NCBI RefSeq assembly: GCF_003265705.1
Contig: NW_020312785.1
Span: forward strand, 20,756,117 to 20,820,116
Source: Callorhinus ursinus
Lineage: Eukaryota > Chordata > Mammalia > Carnivora > Otariidae
Direction: 5' to 3'
Length of the DNA: 64,000 bases
A program made the position numbers and the translations under genes. Under the pieces are notes generated by a model that saw only the letters and a list, made by a program, of their open reading frames with translations, had not been told where the DNA came from and ran no database searches. Below are positions 48,801 through 59,902 of this stretch, piece after piece (the first letter of the stretch is position 1; every line of letters starts with the position of its first letter).

Positions 48801-51800
48801 AAAGAAACACAAGGAGAGAAACCTTTTTCCTTTGCAATGAGGTACTGTTTTCTTACTGTTTTTAGTATAATAAGAGGAAAAAAATAAACAAAGGATACAT
48901 CAATAGACTTGCATCACTGAGGGGAGGGAGGCAACATACGCATTGCAAGCACTGCACCATAAGCATCACCTCTATCAGTCCCTCAAAACGTGAAAGAGGT
49001 AGTCTACTAGTTCAGTGTTCTCCAGTATTTAATCCGTTTTTGACAGGTGTGTAGAAGACATTTGAGGTCATTGGTGTCCGGAAACTCTCCTCCACAGTGA
49101 CTGAGGGTCACTCTGCAGCCGCTTTTGGCCAGCTACTTTTGCAGGGGCTTAGATCCAAGGCACTAATGCAGAGTATGGTGTTCGCAAGAGAACGACTAAG
49201 GCACCCACTCTACCTCCCAAACAGTAGGTATTTGATACCACACACTAGCACTGACAAGATCGGCAAATGACCTTGATGTATTCAAGGCTAGAGCTGTGTG
49301 TCCCAATTCATTTAGATTTGCTTAATTTACAACAGCCAATAGCAACTATCATAGTTACTTGCTGGCTGGTACTAAGATAGAACATTTTAAACTTTAATAT
49401 AGAAAAGATGCCATAGGATTGGCAATACTAGTTAATCATATAACACTATGAATGTCTACATGTATTCTGAGAAAATTTAACAGAGACAAAAGGAACACTT
49501 TTTTGGTCTTACGTTATATAGAAAACACAATGTTCACACCTCTGAGAACAACACCATCAACAAAACACACTTGGAAGATTCTTCAGTGGCAAGACCTACC
49601 AAATCGATACTGTACATTAATTGGTCTTCCATATAAACGTATTCCATTCAGCAAAGCTATGGCATAAGACACCGATTCAGGGTGCTTAAAGCAGACAAAT
49701 CCAAAAGTCTTCGGCTTTCCTTCTCTGTCTTTGCATATAGTCACTTTGGTTAATGGCCCAGCCTATAAAAAACTTAAAAATTATTTTCTCATAAATCTAA
49801 AGATTTTTTTTTACATTCAGATAAATCAAGTATATTCAACTTCAGACTTCAAAATAAATCTGTTAGCAGTAATTGCTTTATGTAGCTCTGCGAATGATGC
49901 ATTTTCCTAACAGTAAATATCATATTTCATCACACTTTCTAGTATTTTTTGCTCATCAAGAAAACATTCATGGTGTTAAGAACAGAAAATTTTAGGTAAC
50001 AGTTCCAAATCTTAAAAGAAATGTTACCCTCTGCTAGGTTTAACAAAACAATTTAGAGAGCATTTAAATCTAAGAGTAAAATACTATTTTATCTCCGTAT
50101 GTATTAACTGTGTATAACTCAAAAACAAATTGAAATGACAAACCTAATGTTGGTTTGAGTGAGCCTAAAAAACTGTTGTATTGTAGCACGGCCTCATTTT
50201 TTTTGTCAGAGTTAAACATTTTGACAAGAGAAACTAATTTATCATGTATTTTGATCTAATAATCCCATTTGGTAAATATTCCCAAAGGAAAAAATGTTTT
50301 AGTATGTTTACGACTTTTAAGTAGGTGCACTGTTTATATGAGTGAAAAATTGGAAAGGTTCTAATTCCCACAATGGGAGAATATTATTCCATCATGTATT
50401 TAAAAAATGGAATAAAACAAAATAAATTGAAAATATTCAGACTGTATTGGTAGTAAAACCTATAATTAGCAAGAGAGTAAAAAAGCAGAGTGAAATATTG
50501 TAAAAAGGTATTAATTACAACTAAAAAAATTACATGTCCCCCATGATAATGATTACAGGAGGCACCCACAAAGACTTATAAACAACTAAGATTTAATGGC
50601 AAATGGCTCATGCTTTTTACTTTTATTTATTTTTTTAGATTTTATTTATTTTTGAGAGACAAAGAAAGAGCATGAGCGGGGTGAGGGGCAGAGGGAGAAG
50701 CAGACTCCCTGCTGAGCAGGGACCCTGATGTGGGTCTCCGTCCCAGGACGCTGGGACCATGACCTGAGCCAAAGGCAGATGCTTAACCGACTGAGCCACC
50801 CAGGCACCCCTGGCTCATACTTTTTAATTGTACTTTAATGACTGATTACTTTTCTCTGTCGAGTTGGATAAAGAAATCGCTTTTATTCTAAAGAAAAATG
50901 TTAACTATCATCTTTAAAATGATACTACATTTTAAGATTCCGTCTTTTTTTTTTTTATTCCTTTTCTGCTTTCTCAGGGACTAGCTCATCCTCCCTTCTG
51001 GATCCAAGGACCACTTCGTCAACAAATCTATTTTTTACACTCATGCTGCCTGGAGACCTGTGTGTGACTGTTCTTCAACATAATTGAAACTGAATTCATT
51101 ATCTTTCTCCTCCAAATCTCTACTTCAGTATTTCTTAGTCAAAAGTACAAAAACTTTAAACCTGATTTTTTCACTTCAAAGGATAATCAGAAATTTGAAA
51201 GAAACTAGTAAAAGGATAAATATACAGTAATAAAAAAACCCAATTTTAATCAGTACTGTTCTACTACAGATATTAAATATATGAAATCACAAATGAAAAG
51301 AGTATGCTTAAATGCTTTGAATTTTACAAATTCGAAGGTATACCAAAGCATTTCTAAAGATAAATTTCAACAAAACTTGCTTGTAGTAACAATCCCATCA
51401 TCTTTTAGTCTTTTTGAAGACTAAGTTCATGTGTTTTTAAAAGCCTTTCTAAAAGACACCTCATTTTAGCAAATTCTTACAGAATACAGAAGGACCTAGG
51501 CAAAAATAAAAACATATGCTTGGTTGCCTGATCTGTTAAAAGACATGAACATTTTGTTTAGGTAGAAATTATTTAAAAAATGAGAAGATTTTATATTTAC
51601 AATATCTATCTATCTATCTACCTACCTACCTACCTTGTAGATCCATACAACTCATAGTGATCCAGTTCCTACTGACTAGAAATAATGTAAGTGCGTGCTG
51701 GGGGCCTTTATGCCTATTCCCAACTCCCCTCCTCCTTTTTGCAGGCTCAACATAAGAGAAACCTTCAGGAAAAAAGAACTATAAGGTCTTTTCTTTTTTC

Positions 51801-53599
51801 TGTTTTCTTTTTCTTTAAATTTTTTTTGTTGTTAGAGTGGAAAGTTTCAAATGATATTGGGGAAAATAACTATAGGAAAAGAAAACTATCAGAGCAGATT
51901 AAAAAGGGCAAATTTTAAAAGATGGCAACTTAGAAAAGTAAGCATAAAAGCCTTAAACATATTTTTCAAATAATAAAGTTTTATGTCCAGGAAAGGAAAC
52001 TGTGTTCCTTGGAGGGGGAATTCTCTTGATCAAACTGTGTGTATCTGAAATTAACAGAAGACAGAAACAAAGTTAGGGCCTTTCAAAAACCATGTAGAGA
52101 ACCTTTTTCACTGCTAGTAGTACTTACCTAGTCCCAGAAATTTAGCTTTGCTATTGTCTGCCTTGGAACTTGCCCTTATTCTGATAGGGGAAAGTCTTTC
52201 TTTCTTGATTTCTCATTTATTAGTATTAGTAGTATTAGTAATTGTACCACTATTAGTGGTAGCAGTAGCAGCAGCAGCAAACACTCAGAAATGCCAAGCT
52301 CAATTCTGTTTTACCTGCATTAAGTTATTTAATCTTCCCACATCACTTTGTAGATGCTATTACTACCATTTAACATTTAAAGAAACTGCAGTACTGAGAT
52401 AGTCATTTACTTGCCCAAAGTCACATCGACATTAGACATTATGACATTAGAGTTCATATTCCAAACAACTTCACTATATTACATATCCTTCTCTTTTTAG
52501 ATTATCCTAAATCATGGTAATTAATTTTTAAATTTCCCCTTTTAGAAAGACCAAGGGCGGGGCTCCTGAGTGGCTCAGTCGTTAAGCGACTGCCTTCGGC
52601 TCAGGTCATGGTCCCAGGGTCCTGGGATCGAGCCCCACATCCGGCTCCCTGCTCAGTGGGAAGCCTGCTTCTCCCTCTCCCACTCCCCCTGCTTGTGTTC
52701 CCTCTCTCGCTGTGTCTCTCTCTGTCGAATAAATAAATAAAATCTTAAAAAAAAAAAAAGAAAGACCAAGGGTTATCTCTTAAATTTGTATGTTCAGCAT
52801 CTTCGTGTTTGTCATGTAATGGCTAGATGAATGGCTGGAAGAGTAGATTTCTTTAGAAGTGACATCTACATGTATACAATAGGTGAGTGTTTACTGGGGA
52901 CAGAAGGCTTACTCGTGGAGGCCCTAAATCTCGAAAAGTTTCCAAAAGGCCCTCTTGGTATGAAATACAGGGAACTGCCCAGGGAATCAATTGCTCATAG
53001 TCATGATTTGACTGTACGAATCATTAAATCTTACTTACCATACTGGAGTAAAAACACTCTCCGTATCAAAGGGTTTGGAGGAATAAGTAATGTATAGGGT
53101 AACATTTTTAAAATCTATACCAATGCTGGATGTAAGGCGTAAGGGCGCTTATTACCTGAAGGAAGGTAGTGACAGGGCTGTTTTCTGTTTTGCCCTAGAC
53201 ACCCAAGGCCCAGGCAGTCTCCGCAAAGCCCCTCCTCAGGGCCGGGGGCTGGGGGGAGCTAAGTCACTTCCCACTCCTAGGGCTCTATAGTGGGGATGGG
53301 CATGGGACGCATATTATATATCACTTCACTACTAGCTGCTCACCTAGAGGCAGGTGTGCCAAAACGGAACTAAATTATAAACCTAGGTACAAGATGCGGC
53401 GGGAAGGGGGCCGGGCTCCGGGTGGTCCGGGTGCGCCCCGCCCCTCGGGCTGCGCTTCCGGCTCGACGGTCCCCGCCCGTCCGCCGCCCCCCGCCGACGA
53501 TACCTGAAGGAACAGCTCGTAAAGAATCTCTTCCCGTACTCGGGCCTCTAAATTCCCCACAAACACCGTTCTGTCGGCCTCCTCCTGAGCAGGGAACAT
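42575..53599 (-). CDS. RBM11: RBM11, RNA-binding motif protein 11 (five coding exons, complete)
   Basis: Exons 53599-53504, 49762-49600, 48268-48196, 44450-44354 and 42862-42575 join in frame to a predicted 238-residue protein. The N-terminus 'MFPAQEEADRTVFVGNLEAR' and C-terminus 'KKKKRY' match RBM11. One RRM spans about residues 10-87, with RNP2 'VFVGNL' (12-17) and RNP1 'KTFGFVCF' (50-57) intact. Residues 88-200 are Ser/Pro/Gln-rich and low in order. The tail (203-238) is Lys/Arg-rich with 'NKRKRQK' and 'CKKKKRY', likely nuclear localisation signals. In mammals RBM11 is a nuclear splicing regulator, paralogue of RBM7, expressed mainly in brain and testis (family knowledge). All introns are GT-AG. 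Human RBM11 is, from memory, 281 residues. The difference fits a human repeat of about 42 residues in the last exon that is absent here, plus a one-residue loss in exon 4. Confidence 0.96.
43855..43955 (+). repeat. MIR fragment in RBM11 intron 4
   Basis: 'tctgtcactaacaagctgta' and 'ctcttgggcc..cctagacctcaatttt' follow the MIR core. Diverged. Confidence 0.5.
44354..44450 (-). CDS. RBM11: RBM11 coding exon 4
   Basis: 97 nt, residues 111-143 ('RNEEVVARSSFPMQFFPIN' and on to 'FFLQKM'). Acceptor ccccaaag|AA, donor GATG|GTAAGT. One residue shorter than the human exon as I recall it ('NEEVVARSS' against 'NEEMLVGRSS'). Confidence 0.94.
45710..46165 (+). repeat. MLT1-type MaLR LTR in RBM11 intron 3
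   Basis: 'aaaattcccatgttgaagtc', 'cagtacctcagaatgtgatc', 'cctccagaactatgagacaa' and 'ttgttatggcagccccagca' give the order of an MLT1 solo LTR. It lies antisense to RBM11. Confidence 0.75.
46660..46866 (-). repeat. MIR, reverse orientation, RBM11 intron 3
   Basis: 'ctgctatgtgtccagtattt', 'gattctcacaacaatcttcg' and 'aacctgtccaaggtcatacc' are reversed MIR. It is adjacent to the SINE that follows. Confidence 0.65.
46867..47057 (-). mobile_element. CAN-SINE in RBM11 intron 3 (same sense as the gene)
   Basis: Poly(T)-rich start and head 'gccccccaggtgcccc'. TSD 'tcagcacctact' at 46855-46866 and 47058-47069. Confidence 0.92.
47575..47600. other. Perfect hairpin in RBM11 intron 3
   Basis: Arms 'atcacaccatt' (47575-47585) and 'aatggtgtgat' (47590-47600) with a 4-nt loop. 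Function unknown. Confidence 0.8.
47790..47930 (+). repeat. MIR-like fragment, RBM11 intron 3
   Basis: Weak MIR order: 'tatgaccctgaaaattagtt', 'acatctctgtttattcaagt', 'gatatggataatagcatct'. Confidence 0.45.
48196..48268 (-). CDS. RBM11: RBM11 coding exon 3
   Basis: 73 nt encoding 'SSRSSEPANQSFESCVKINS' and following residues. Acceptor cttctgtag|GG, donor TACAG|GTAATT. Confidence 0.95.
49600..49762 (-). CDS. RBM11: RBM11 coding exon 2
   Basis: 163 nt encoding the rest of the RRM ('AGPLTKVTICKDREGKPK' to 'INVQYRF'). Acceptor ttttttatag|GC, donor TTTG|GTAGGT. A glycine codon is split across the junction. Confidence 0.96.
50620..50810 (-). mobile_element. CAN-SINE in RBM11 intron 1 (same sense as the gene)
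   Basis: Reverse copy with TSD 'tggctcat(g/a)cttttta' at 50604-50618 and 50811-50825. Confidence 0.93.
51603..51634. repeat. Tetranucleotide microsatellite (TATC/TACC)n
   Basis: 'tatctatctatctatcta' passes into 'cctacctacctacct'. In RBM11 intron 1. Confidence 0.9.
52270..52445 (-). repeat. MIR, reverse orientation, RBM11 intron 1
   Basis: 'gcattaagttatttaatctt', 'gatgctattactaccattta' and 'acttgcccaaagtcacatcg' form a reversed MIR. Confidence 0.65.
52558..52758 (+). mobile_element. CAN-SINE in RBM11 intron 1 (antisense to the gene)
   Basis: 'cactccccctgcttgtgttc' sub-type. Perfect TSD 'agaaagaccaaggg' at 52544-52557 and 52759-52772. Antisense CAN-SINEs can supply cryptic splice acceptors in other genes; none is shown here. 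Confidence 0.95.
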
Positions 53600-53810
53600 C
53601 CCTCCGGTCTCGGCCCGAGGCTGGAGGAGGTCTCCAAGCCCCGCCCCCTCTCGTCGCTTTTCTGCGCCGCTCGGACTACGGGATCGGGGCCGGCGACGGG
53701 AGCGCGCGCGCCAGGGGCGGGGCGGGGCTGCGGGGCCACGCCCCACAGAGGCTGGCGGGGACCGCCCGCCGCGCCGCCACGCTGCTCCGGATCCCGCCGG
53801 AACCCTAGGA
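53390..53810. promoter_or_regulatory. RBM11: CpG island, RBM11 promoter and exon 1
   Basis: Dense CpG and very high G+C in an otherwise AT-rich region, spanning the RBM11 start codon. GC boxes occur on both sides: 'gggcggggcggggc' near 53715-53728 and 'ccccgccccct' near 53639-53649. An ETS-like 'cttccgg' is at 53455-53461. No TATA box is evident, so dispersed initiation is likely. Open frames in this block on either strand follow from base composition, except RBM11 exon 1. Confidence 0.9.
53504..53599 (-). CDS. RBM11: RBM11 coding exon 1
   Basis: 96 nt, residues 1-32, including RNP2. The ATG at 53599 follows 'gaccggaggg'. Donor is CAG|GTATCG, phase 0. Embedded in the CpG island. Confidence 0.96.
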
Positions 53811-54161
53811 GAGTGAGTGAGAATTAAAAAGATTACGGCGCTCGGGGCTTTTCCCTCTCGCTGGTGGAGTGCCTTCCATTTTTCTAGGTACACCATTGTT
53901 AATTGACTTTGGATTTATTCAATCAACATTTTCAATAAAAGAGATATTTTAAGACATACTACCTGCAGTACTGGAGCTGCCCGGTTAATGGGGGAAGATT
54001 TGTTTCCAAAGAGTGAATGAATAAATCATTAGGAGTTTGAATTTATATTCTGTATAAACTAGTATTTTGAAAGAATAAGTCCGTGCATGCGTGGATGTGA
54101 AATACAATAGAATCCTAGAACTAAAGTTTATTTACCTAGCAAGCGCGCCCTAGAGAAGTCT

Positions 54162-54377
54162 TTGAAAATGGGTACAAAGGTTTTAGATGGACTCCAGAAG
54201 GCATTTGAAAACTTGAGAAAACGGCTTCTACCGAAGAACACTACAAAAAAGATAGCAAGTTTTGTGACTGAAGCCAGAATTTTTGAGGATGGCTGCAGGG
54301 CGCTTGTAGCGGGATCCAATGTTTGTACTTTGTATCAGGACTGTACTTTGTATACAGTGACCAGGGTGAATAATTAA
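54162..54377 (+). other. Unassigned 71-codon frame in the RBM11-LIPI spacer
   Basis: Encodes a Lys/Arg-rich peptide with 'GTKVLDGLQKAFENLRKRLL'. I recognise no family. No splice or promoter context supports it; it could be a chance frame or part of an upstream non-coding transcript. Confidence 0.15.
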
Positions 54378-54654
54378 TTTTTACTTGAGGAGGGTTAGGG
54401 GAAAAATATCCTACAAAAAATAAAGGTAAGTAAAAGAAAGGGAGAAGAAAACCCACTCAGAATCTCAGTGGATGGATAAATCAACTGTCAACTATTGGCT
54501 TCCTTTTTGAAAAATCCATATGTCTATGAAAGACACTGAAATTATCCCCTAAATATACAAGTAATCAGGACATCATTTGGCTATTGGTTAGGAGTGGTGA
54601 TAATTCAGGTTCTATTTCTTAAGGAATGGATTGGGCTAATGTAAATTACAGTAC

Positions 54655-54800
54655 TTCATTTAGGTATTTTTTGAATGCTTGCTATGTACCAAGCGCTGTC
54701 TTTAATCCCTGGGAAACAAAGGTTAAGTATAAAGATCTGTCCTAAAGCTTTCAGCGTAATGAGAGAGACAGATTTCCTCGTACAAAATCATGTGTCAGTA
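54655..54800 (+). repeat. L2 3' fragment
   Basis: 'tgaatgcttgctatgtacca', 'agcgctgtctttaatccctg', 'gggaaacaaaggttaagta' and the following sequence are typical of L2. Confidence 0.6.
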
Positions 54801-55260
54801 ACCTCAGTAGTCACCTTCTGTTGATATCATAAGTGTATAAGTCCTGTCTCCATTTTTCCTTTCTTTCCTCTGTCATCAACATTGTGGTAGGGTAAGAGGG
54901 GATTAAGGAAACTAACACATTGTAGTTTATAACAAATATATGTTGATCAAATGAATGGATATCTGAAGGTCTCAATTATGTGTCATACTATTGATTTTTT
55001 AAATTCATTTATCTCATAAATCTTATCCAATGAACATATTTCCTCGTTAACTTCCCCTCAGTCACAGCTAATCTGGGAGTTGGATCTTCAGGTTTCACTG
55101 TAAAATTTGCCGTGCACATATCTGGTTGTGAATCAGATAAACCTTTAGCTGTATTTATAAATAATTAACAATCATGTCTTGCTATATTGAAGCTTGCATC
55201 ATACCTTTTTTTTTTTTTACAAATGTGTATGATTTTGGTGTTCTTATCACATCCTCTTTT

Positions 55261-55466
55261 TTTAGTTTTTTTTTTAAGATTTTATTTATTTATTTGACAG
55301 AGAGAGAGAGACAGCAGGAGAGAGAACACAAGCAGGGGGAGTAGGAGAGGGAGAAGCAGGCTTCCCGCGGAGCAGGGAGCCCGATGTGGGGCTTGATTCC
55401 AGGACCCTGGGATCATGACCTGAGCCCAAGGCAGACACCCAATGACTTAGCCACCCAGGCGCCCCT
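55261..55466 (-). mobile_element. CAN-SINE
   Basis: Reverse copy with perfect TSD 'tcacatcctctttt' at 55247-55260 and 55467-55480. Confidence 0.95.
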
Positions 55467-55694
55467 TCACATCCTCTTTTCTTTTGGCAGGACCTGAATT
55501 TATGGTGCTTATACTTATATAGTACTTTTTTAATGTTATAAGCTCTGAAAGTCAGCTCATGCAGTTAGCTGTTTATTCAGAATTTGACCTACATATATAT
55601 CATTTTTCTAATTTAAGCTTGCTGTATTTCCTAACTTATATTGAATGAACACATTGTAATAAAACTAGCAGTAGTTAAAAAATAATTTATTCTC

Positions 55695-55875
55695 GGGGCG
55701 CCTGGGTGGCTCAGATGGTTAAGCGTCTGCCTTCGGCTCAGGTCATGATCCCAGGGGCCTGGGATTGAGTCCCAGCATCGGGCTCCCTGCTCAGAGGGGA
55801 TCCTGTTTCCCCCTCTGCCTGAGACTCTCCCTGCTTGTGCTCTCTCTCTAATAAATAAATAAAATCTTAAAAAAA
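55695..55875 (+). mobile_element. CAN-SINE
   Basis: Forward copy with perfect TSD 'aataatttattctc' at 55681-55694 and 55876-55889. Confidence 0.95.
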
Positions 55876-56019
55876 AATAATTTATTCTCAGCATTTCCTG
55901 GACCATTACTCAAATATAAGATTTAATGGGTTAAATGTATGGAACACTATAAAGAATTAGCCTTTCTTGACTCAGGACGTTTTACACCCCTAACCTTATG
56001 TATTCAAAAATGAAAATGT

Positions 56020-56048
56020 TTATATATATATATATATATATATATATG
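56020..56048. repeat. (TA)n microsatellite
   Basis: Uninterrupted TA repeat of about 29 bp. Confidence 0.9.
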
Positions 56049-56504
56049 TAAAACTATAAACGATGTATATAAATCTGTCATCTATCTGTCATCTAAAACT
56101 AGAGCTTCTTTCTCCCTTTCTTTGCCCAGTTGACTCTTACTCTCTTTTGTAGTTCAGCCTACGCAGCATCTCCTACAAGGTTTCCCTGAACTCTGCACTC
56201 TAGATTAGCTGGCTGCCCTGCTATGTGGTTCCATGGTTCCATAGATATACCTTTTTCAAGCCCTCCTCACTGTGAATTGCAATAGGGTAAATATATTTCA
56301 GTACCTAGGACAAACCTCGACATATCTGTGGATATATCATAAATAGTTGTTGACATAATACAGTTTGAATGAATGAATGTCTCTACTTTGTATGTCCAAC
56401 TACATTATGCCTGGAAATCAGTACATGCTTAATAAAAGTTGCATGAATGGATGAGTGAATGGAGAAACTTGATAGATTAGTGTAAAGGGACTCTAGTGGA
56501 TTCT

Positions 56505-56549
56505 AAAATTGACCTCACCAAAAAAAAAAAAAAAAAAAATTGACCTCAC
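56505..56549 (+). mobile_element. Poly(A)-only insertion with TSD
   Basis: 'aaaattgacctcac' occurs at 56505-56518 and 56536-56549, separated only by C plus A-homopolymer. This is what an extremely 5'-truncated retroposon would leave. Confidence 0.7.
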
Positions 56550-56847
56550 TTTTGTCTTCACTTTTTTCCTACCCTCATTTTTTTCTCTATTCTGATTTTC
56601 TTAACCATATTTGTCCCAAGTAAATATAGCTTTTTTTGTTTGTTTTACTTGTATTAGATGATTATTGTAAAGAGATATTTTTAATGTTTAAAGAAATAAA
56701 TAAAGAAAAAAAAATAAGTCTGCCATGCAGAGATAAACATTTTGGAGGAAAACCTTTCTAACTTTGATCTATACATATATATGTAAAACATATTTTAGGA
56801 AAATAAATTTTACTATACATATTATTTTTTAGCTTGCCTTTTCTCCC

Positions 56848-57046
56848 TTTTTTTTTTTTTTAAAGATTTTATTTATTTGACAGAGAGAGACACAGCGAGA
56901 GAGGGAACACAAGCAGGGGGAGTGGGAGAGGGAGAAGCAGGCTCCCCACCGAGCAGGGAGCCCGATGCGGGGCTCGATCCCAGGACCCTGGGATCACGAC
57001 CCAAGCCGAAGGCAGACGCTTAACGACTGAGCCACCCAGGCGCCCC
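56848..57046 (-). mobile_element. CAN-SINE, near consensus
   Basis: Very regular reversed copy ending 'ccacccaggcgcccc'. No TSD is obvious, perhaps because of a deletion at one edge. Confidence 0.93.
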
Positions 57047-57581
57047 TTGAACTACATAATGGAGACTTTCTATATCAATTAATATTGATTTATCTACATC
57101 ATTAATTTTAATCCACAGTATGTACATAATTAGACTAATCCCCCACTGTTAGACATTTACATTGTTTCCATTTTTTAGCCATGATAAAAATGCTGAGATT
57201 AAAACCTTGCTCTTATGTCTTTGTGCACATATGTTAGTATTTCTGTGGGAAAATATCTTGGATGTTTGATTGCCGAATCAAAGGGTAAGACCATTAAACA
57301 TTCTGACACATATTGCTAAATTATACAAAAAGATTGTGCCAAAATATGTTCTGATAAACAATGACTCCCCCATCTAAGTAAACACTACTCAACTACCTAT
57401 TATAATCACGTGTAAAGTCCCTAGAAGCGTACCTGGTACGTAGAGCTCAATCAAATTTATATCTTCATCCTTATCGTATTATTTATATTGTATCGATGTC
57501 TGTAAGCTTAAAATCATTTTTTATTTCGAAGGAGGACTAAATAAGCACGGAAATATTCTCTTACTAAACAATAGATATTTT

Positions 57582-57781
57582 GGGACGCCTGAGTGAGTCA
57601 GTCGATTAAGCATCTGCCTTCGGCTTAAGTCATGATCCCAGAGTCCTGGGATCGAGTCCCGCATCAGGCTCCTTGCTCAGTAGGGAGCCTGCTCCTCCCT
57701 CTGCCTACTGACCCCTCCTCCCTGCTTGTGCTCTCTCTTTCTCTCTCTGACAAATAAATAAAATCTTAAAAAAAATAAACT
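57582..57781 (+). mobile_element. CAN-SINE, diverged
   Basis: Head 'gggacgcctgagtgagtcag', usual body and tail. TSD 'atagatatttt' at 57571-57581 and 57782-57792. Confidence 0.92.
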
Positions 57782-57792
57782 ATAGATATTTT

Positions 57793-59230
57793 ATATAATT
57801 TGCCATTTCTCAATATTCTGCTATTTAATGCAATGGACATTAATCTCAATTTTATCACTATTGACAGTAAGTAAAAAATATGAAAACAGTATAGTTTTTT
57901 TATATTTTGAAACTCTGCTATGTATTGTACTGTATTAAATGCCAAGTTGATATTTTGAATATGAGCTCTTCAGAATGGCAAAGATGAAAATAATCCATAA
58001 GATTAATATTTCACTGTCACATCAAAAGCACAAAATAAAAAATTATATGTTAAATAGGAAAGATTTATCTTTTAAGTATAAACTTGTTAAGAATCTCTTT
58101 TAACATGTATGACATTTATATTACCTTTCTTCCCTCATTCCAAAATGATTGGAATGATTAGGATGATTAGTAGATCATTAGAATGATAGGAATGATTACT
58201 CCTATCTTTGTTAGAGAAGTACATTCGTGGTCTCCAGTCGAATTATAGTAGTGGACTCCTTCTAAAAATGAGTCTCACATAAAATCCCTAGAAAGTGAAC
58301 AGTTTAAATTGATGAGTTTTAAATTTTTCATGGTTCTTAAATGAATACCTCCTTTTGTTTGTGGATTCTTTGATATACCTCCCAGACCTTGATTAGTTTC
58401 TACTGATCGATGATATGAATTAGGCATTTCTGTTCTTAAAATATCTTTGGAAATATATAGAGACTTGATTTTATAAAAAACAAATTGAATTTTTGAACTG
58501 ATAATGCATGTACTTACACTGGTTCTCTATTTTCCAGACCTACTAAAGTCTTGCTGGAAGGAAAATAAGGGGAAAAATGAAGTAAATGTGAAAAAAACCC
58601 CATAATTTTAAAATGTTATATTAAAAATAAAAATATTTTTTGTTTATTTTCCAATTATAGAACTCAAGAATAAGCTAGCATTTTGAATTTTAAAATAGCC
58701 ACTGAGCTTGGGTTGCAAAACTGCACAAACATGAAAATCTCATATTTTATATTTGACAGCTTGATGGATATGGATTTTATTATTGATTTTATGGTATATG
58801 AAGACAGCTTAGTTTGTAATCAAAATGAACATAAACCACAACGTTTTCTGACTCTTTCCATTTCTAGCATTTTTTAACATCACATTTGCTCTAGGCTTTC
58901 AACAGACATATTCTTCCTGACCACTTCTGAAATCTTGAGGTTAAGAGGAATAAAGAAAGATATAATTACTTTATCTTTCCCTCAAATTTAACTTCGGCAG
59001 CTGTTTGTGACTTCTTAGAGTTTTGACTTAAAAATCCTCTCACCACCACAAGCCAGATAAGAGAAAACAAACCACCTTACCTTTACTACAAACAGGGAGG
59101 AGCAAAAGATCAGGAATCTTTCTTGATAAAACCTACCAGACTGGCAATCTTACCAAAGAGAAACCTTAATGAATTTCAGGATTTCTTTTTTGCTGACTCT
59201 GAGGGCTGCTTTTACTTTTATTGGATTCCA
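57793..59230. other. RBM11-LIPI spacer, upstream of LIPI exon 1
   Basis: AT-rich. A degenerate repeat with a 'gaatgatta' unit lies at about 58145-58200. The frame 58683-58877 has no motif. The last 200 bp probably include LIPI promoter and 5' UTR, but no element stands out. Confidence 0.5.
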
Positions 59231-59231
59231 A

Positions 59232-59277
59232 ATGAGAGTATACATTTTTCTCTGTTTGATGTGCTGGGCAGGATCTG
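59232..59277 (+). CDS. LIPI: LIPI (lipase I), first coding exon only
   Basis: The frame begins 'MRVYIFLCLMCWAGS' and ends at a consensus donor, TCTG|GTAAGA. This matches the LIPI N-terminus (human 'MRVYIFLCLMCW', from memory), including the split codon after Ser15. The peptide is a signal sequence: a short basic start and then a hydrophobic core. LIPI is a secreted or membrane-associated phospholipase A1 of the pancreatic-lipase family that acts on phosphatidic acid, mainly in testis (family knowledge). No catalytic exon is visible before 64000, so intron 1 exceeds 4.7 kb and the gene is cut by the window edge. Its position and opposite orientation to RBM11 match human 21q11.2, which supports the call despite the short exon. 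Confidence 0.88.
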
Positions 59278-59867
59278 GTAAGAACTGAATAATTTGATTT
59301 ATCTTACTAAATCGTGTGTAAGATAATCGGTATGGTCTCTGATTCTGGGATAAAGAATTTTATGACATCATAGTATGAAAAAAAATAGTATGATTTGGGT
59401 ACTAATTATATCAACTGGGTAATTATGAAGAAAGTTTATATATGTGTGTGTGTTTCTTAAATTGTATATTCTGTATTTTATTTGCTTTCCAGAAAATTAA
59501 TAACTAAAAATCTTCTTACAAGAAGATGTAGAGAACAGAAATATTCAAAAGAAAGTTAGAATAATTCAGTAATAGAGAAATTAATTCAATATTTGAAAAT
59601 CATGACTTATTAAACATCTTGTTTCAATTTCAGTGCTCAAGTAATCTTACTTTTTACTTAGGAAACGTTTTACTTAGGTAAATTGCCAATCGCAAAGCAA
59701 AAAAGTAAACATATATACTACAACTTTTTTTTTTGACCTATTATGCTAAAGTGTAACAAAACCCAAACTGATTTATAGTAATAAAGTAGAACTTTATTCT
59801 CCTGGTTTACTGGTTTATAGTAATAAAGTTTATTAATGTTAGTAATATCATTTACTTCTTTCTGGTA

Positions 59868-59902
59868 ATAAAGTAGAACTAGAACTACTTGTTCTACTTT
59901 AT
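59868..59902. other. Perfect 12-bp-stem hairpin in a degenerate repeat
   Basis: Arms 'ataaagtagaac' and 'gttctactttat' with an 11-nt loop. Nearby direct repeats of 'tatagtaataaagt' are at about 59774 and 59816, with a related 'gtaataaagt' at about 59865. Confidence 0.75.

Noticed and set aside
53422..53808. 128-residue plus-strand frame antisense to RBM11 exon 1
   Set aside because: Arg/Pro/Ala-rich composition expected of a CpG island; no domain and no splice context.
53375..53896. 173-residue minus-strand frame covering the CpG island
   Set aside because: Only the part from 53599 to 53504 is RBM11 exon 1; the rest reads through the donor site or upstream GC-rich DNA.
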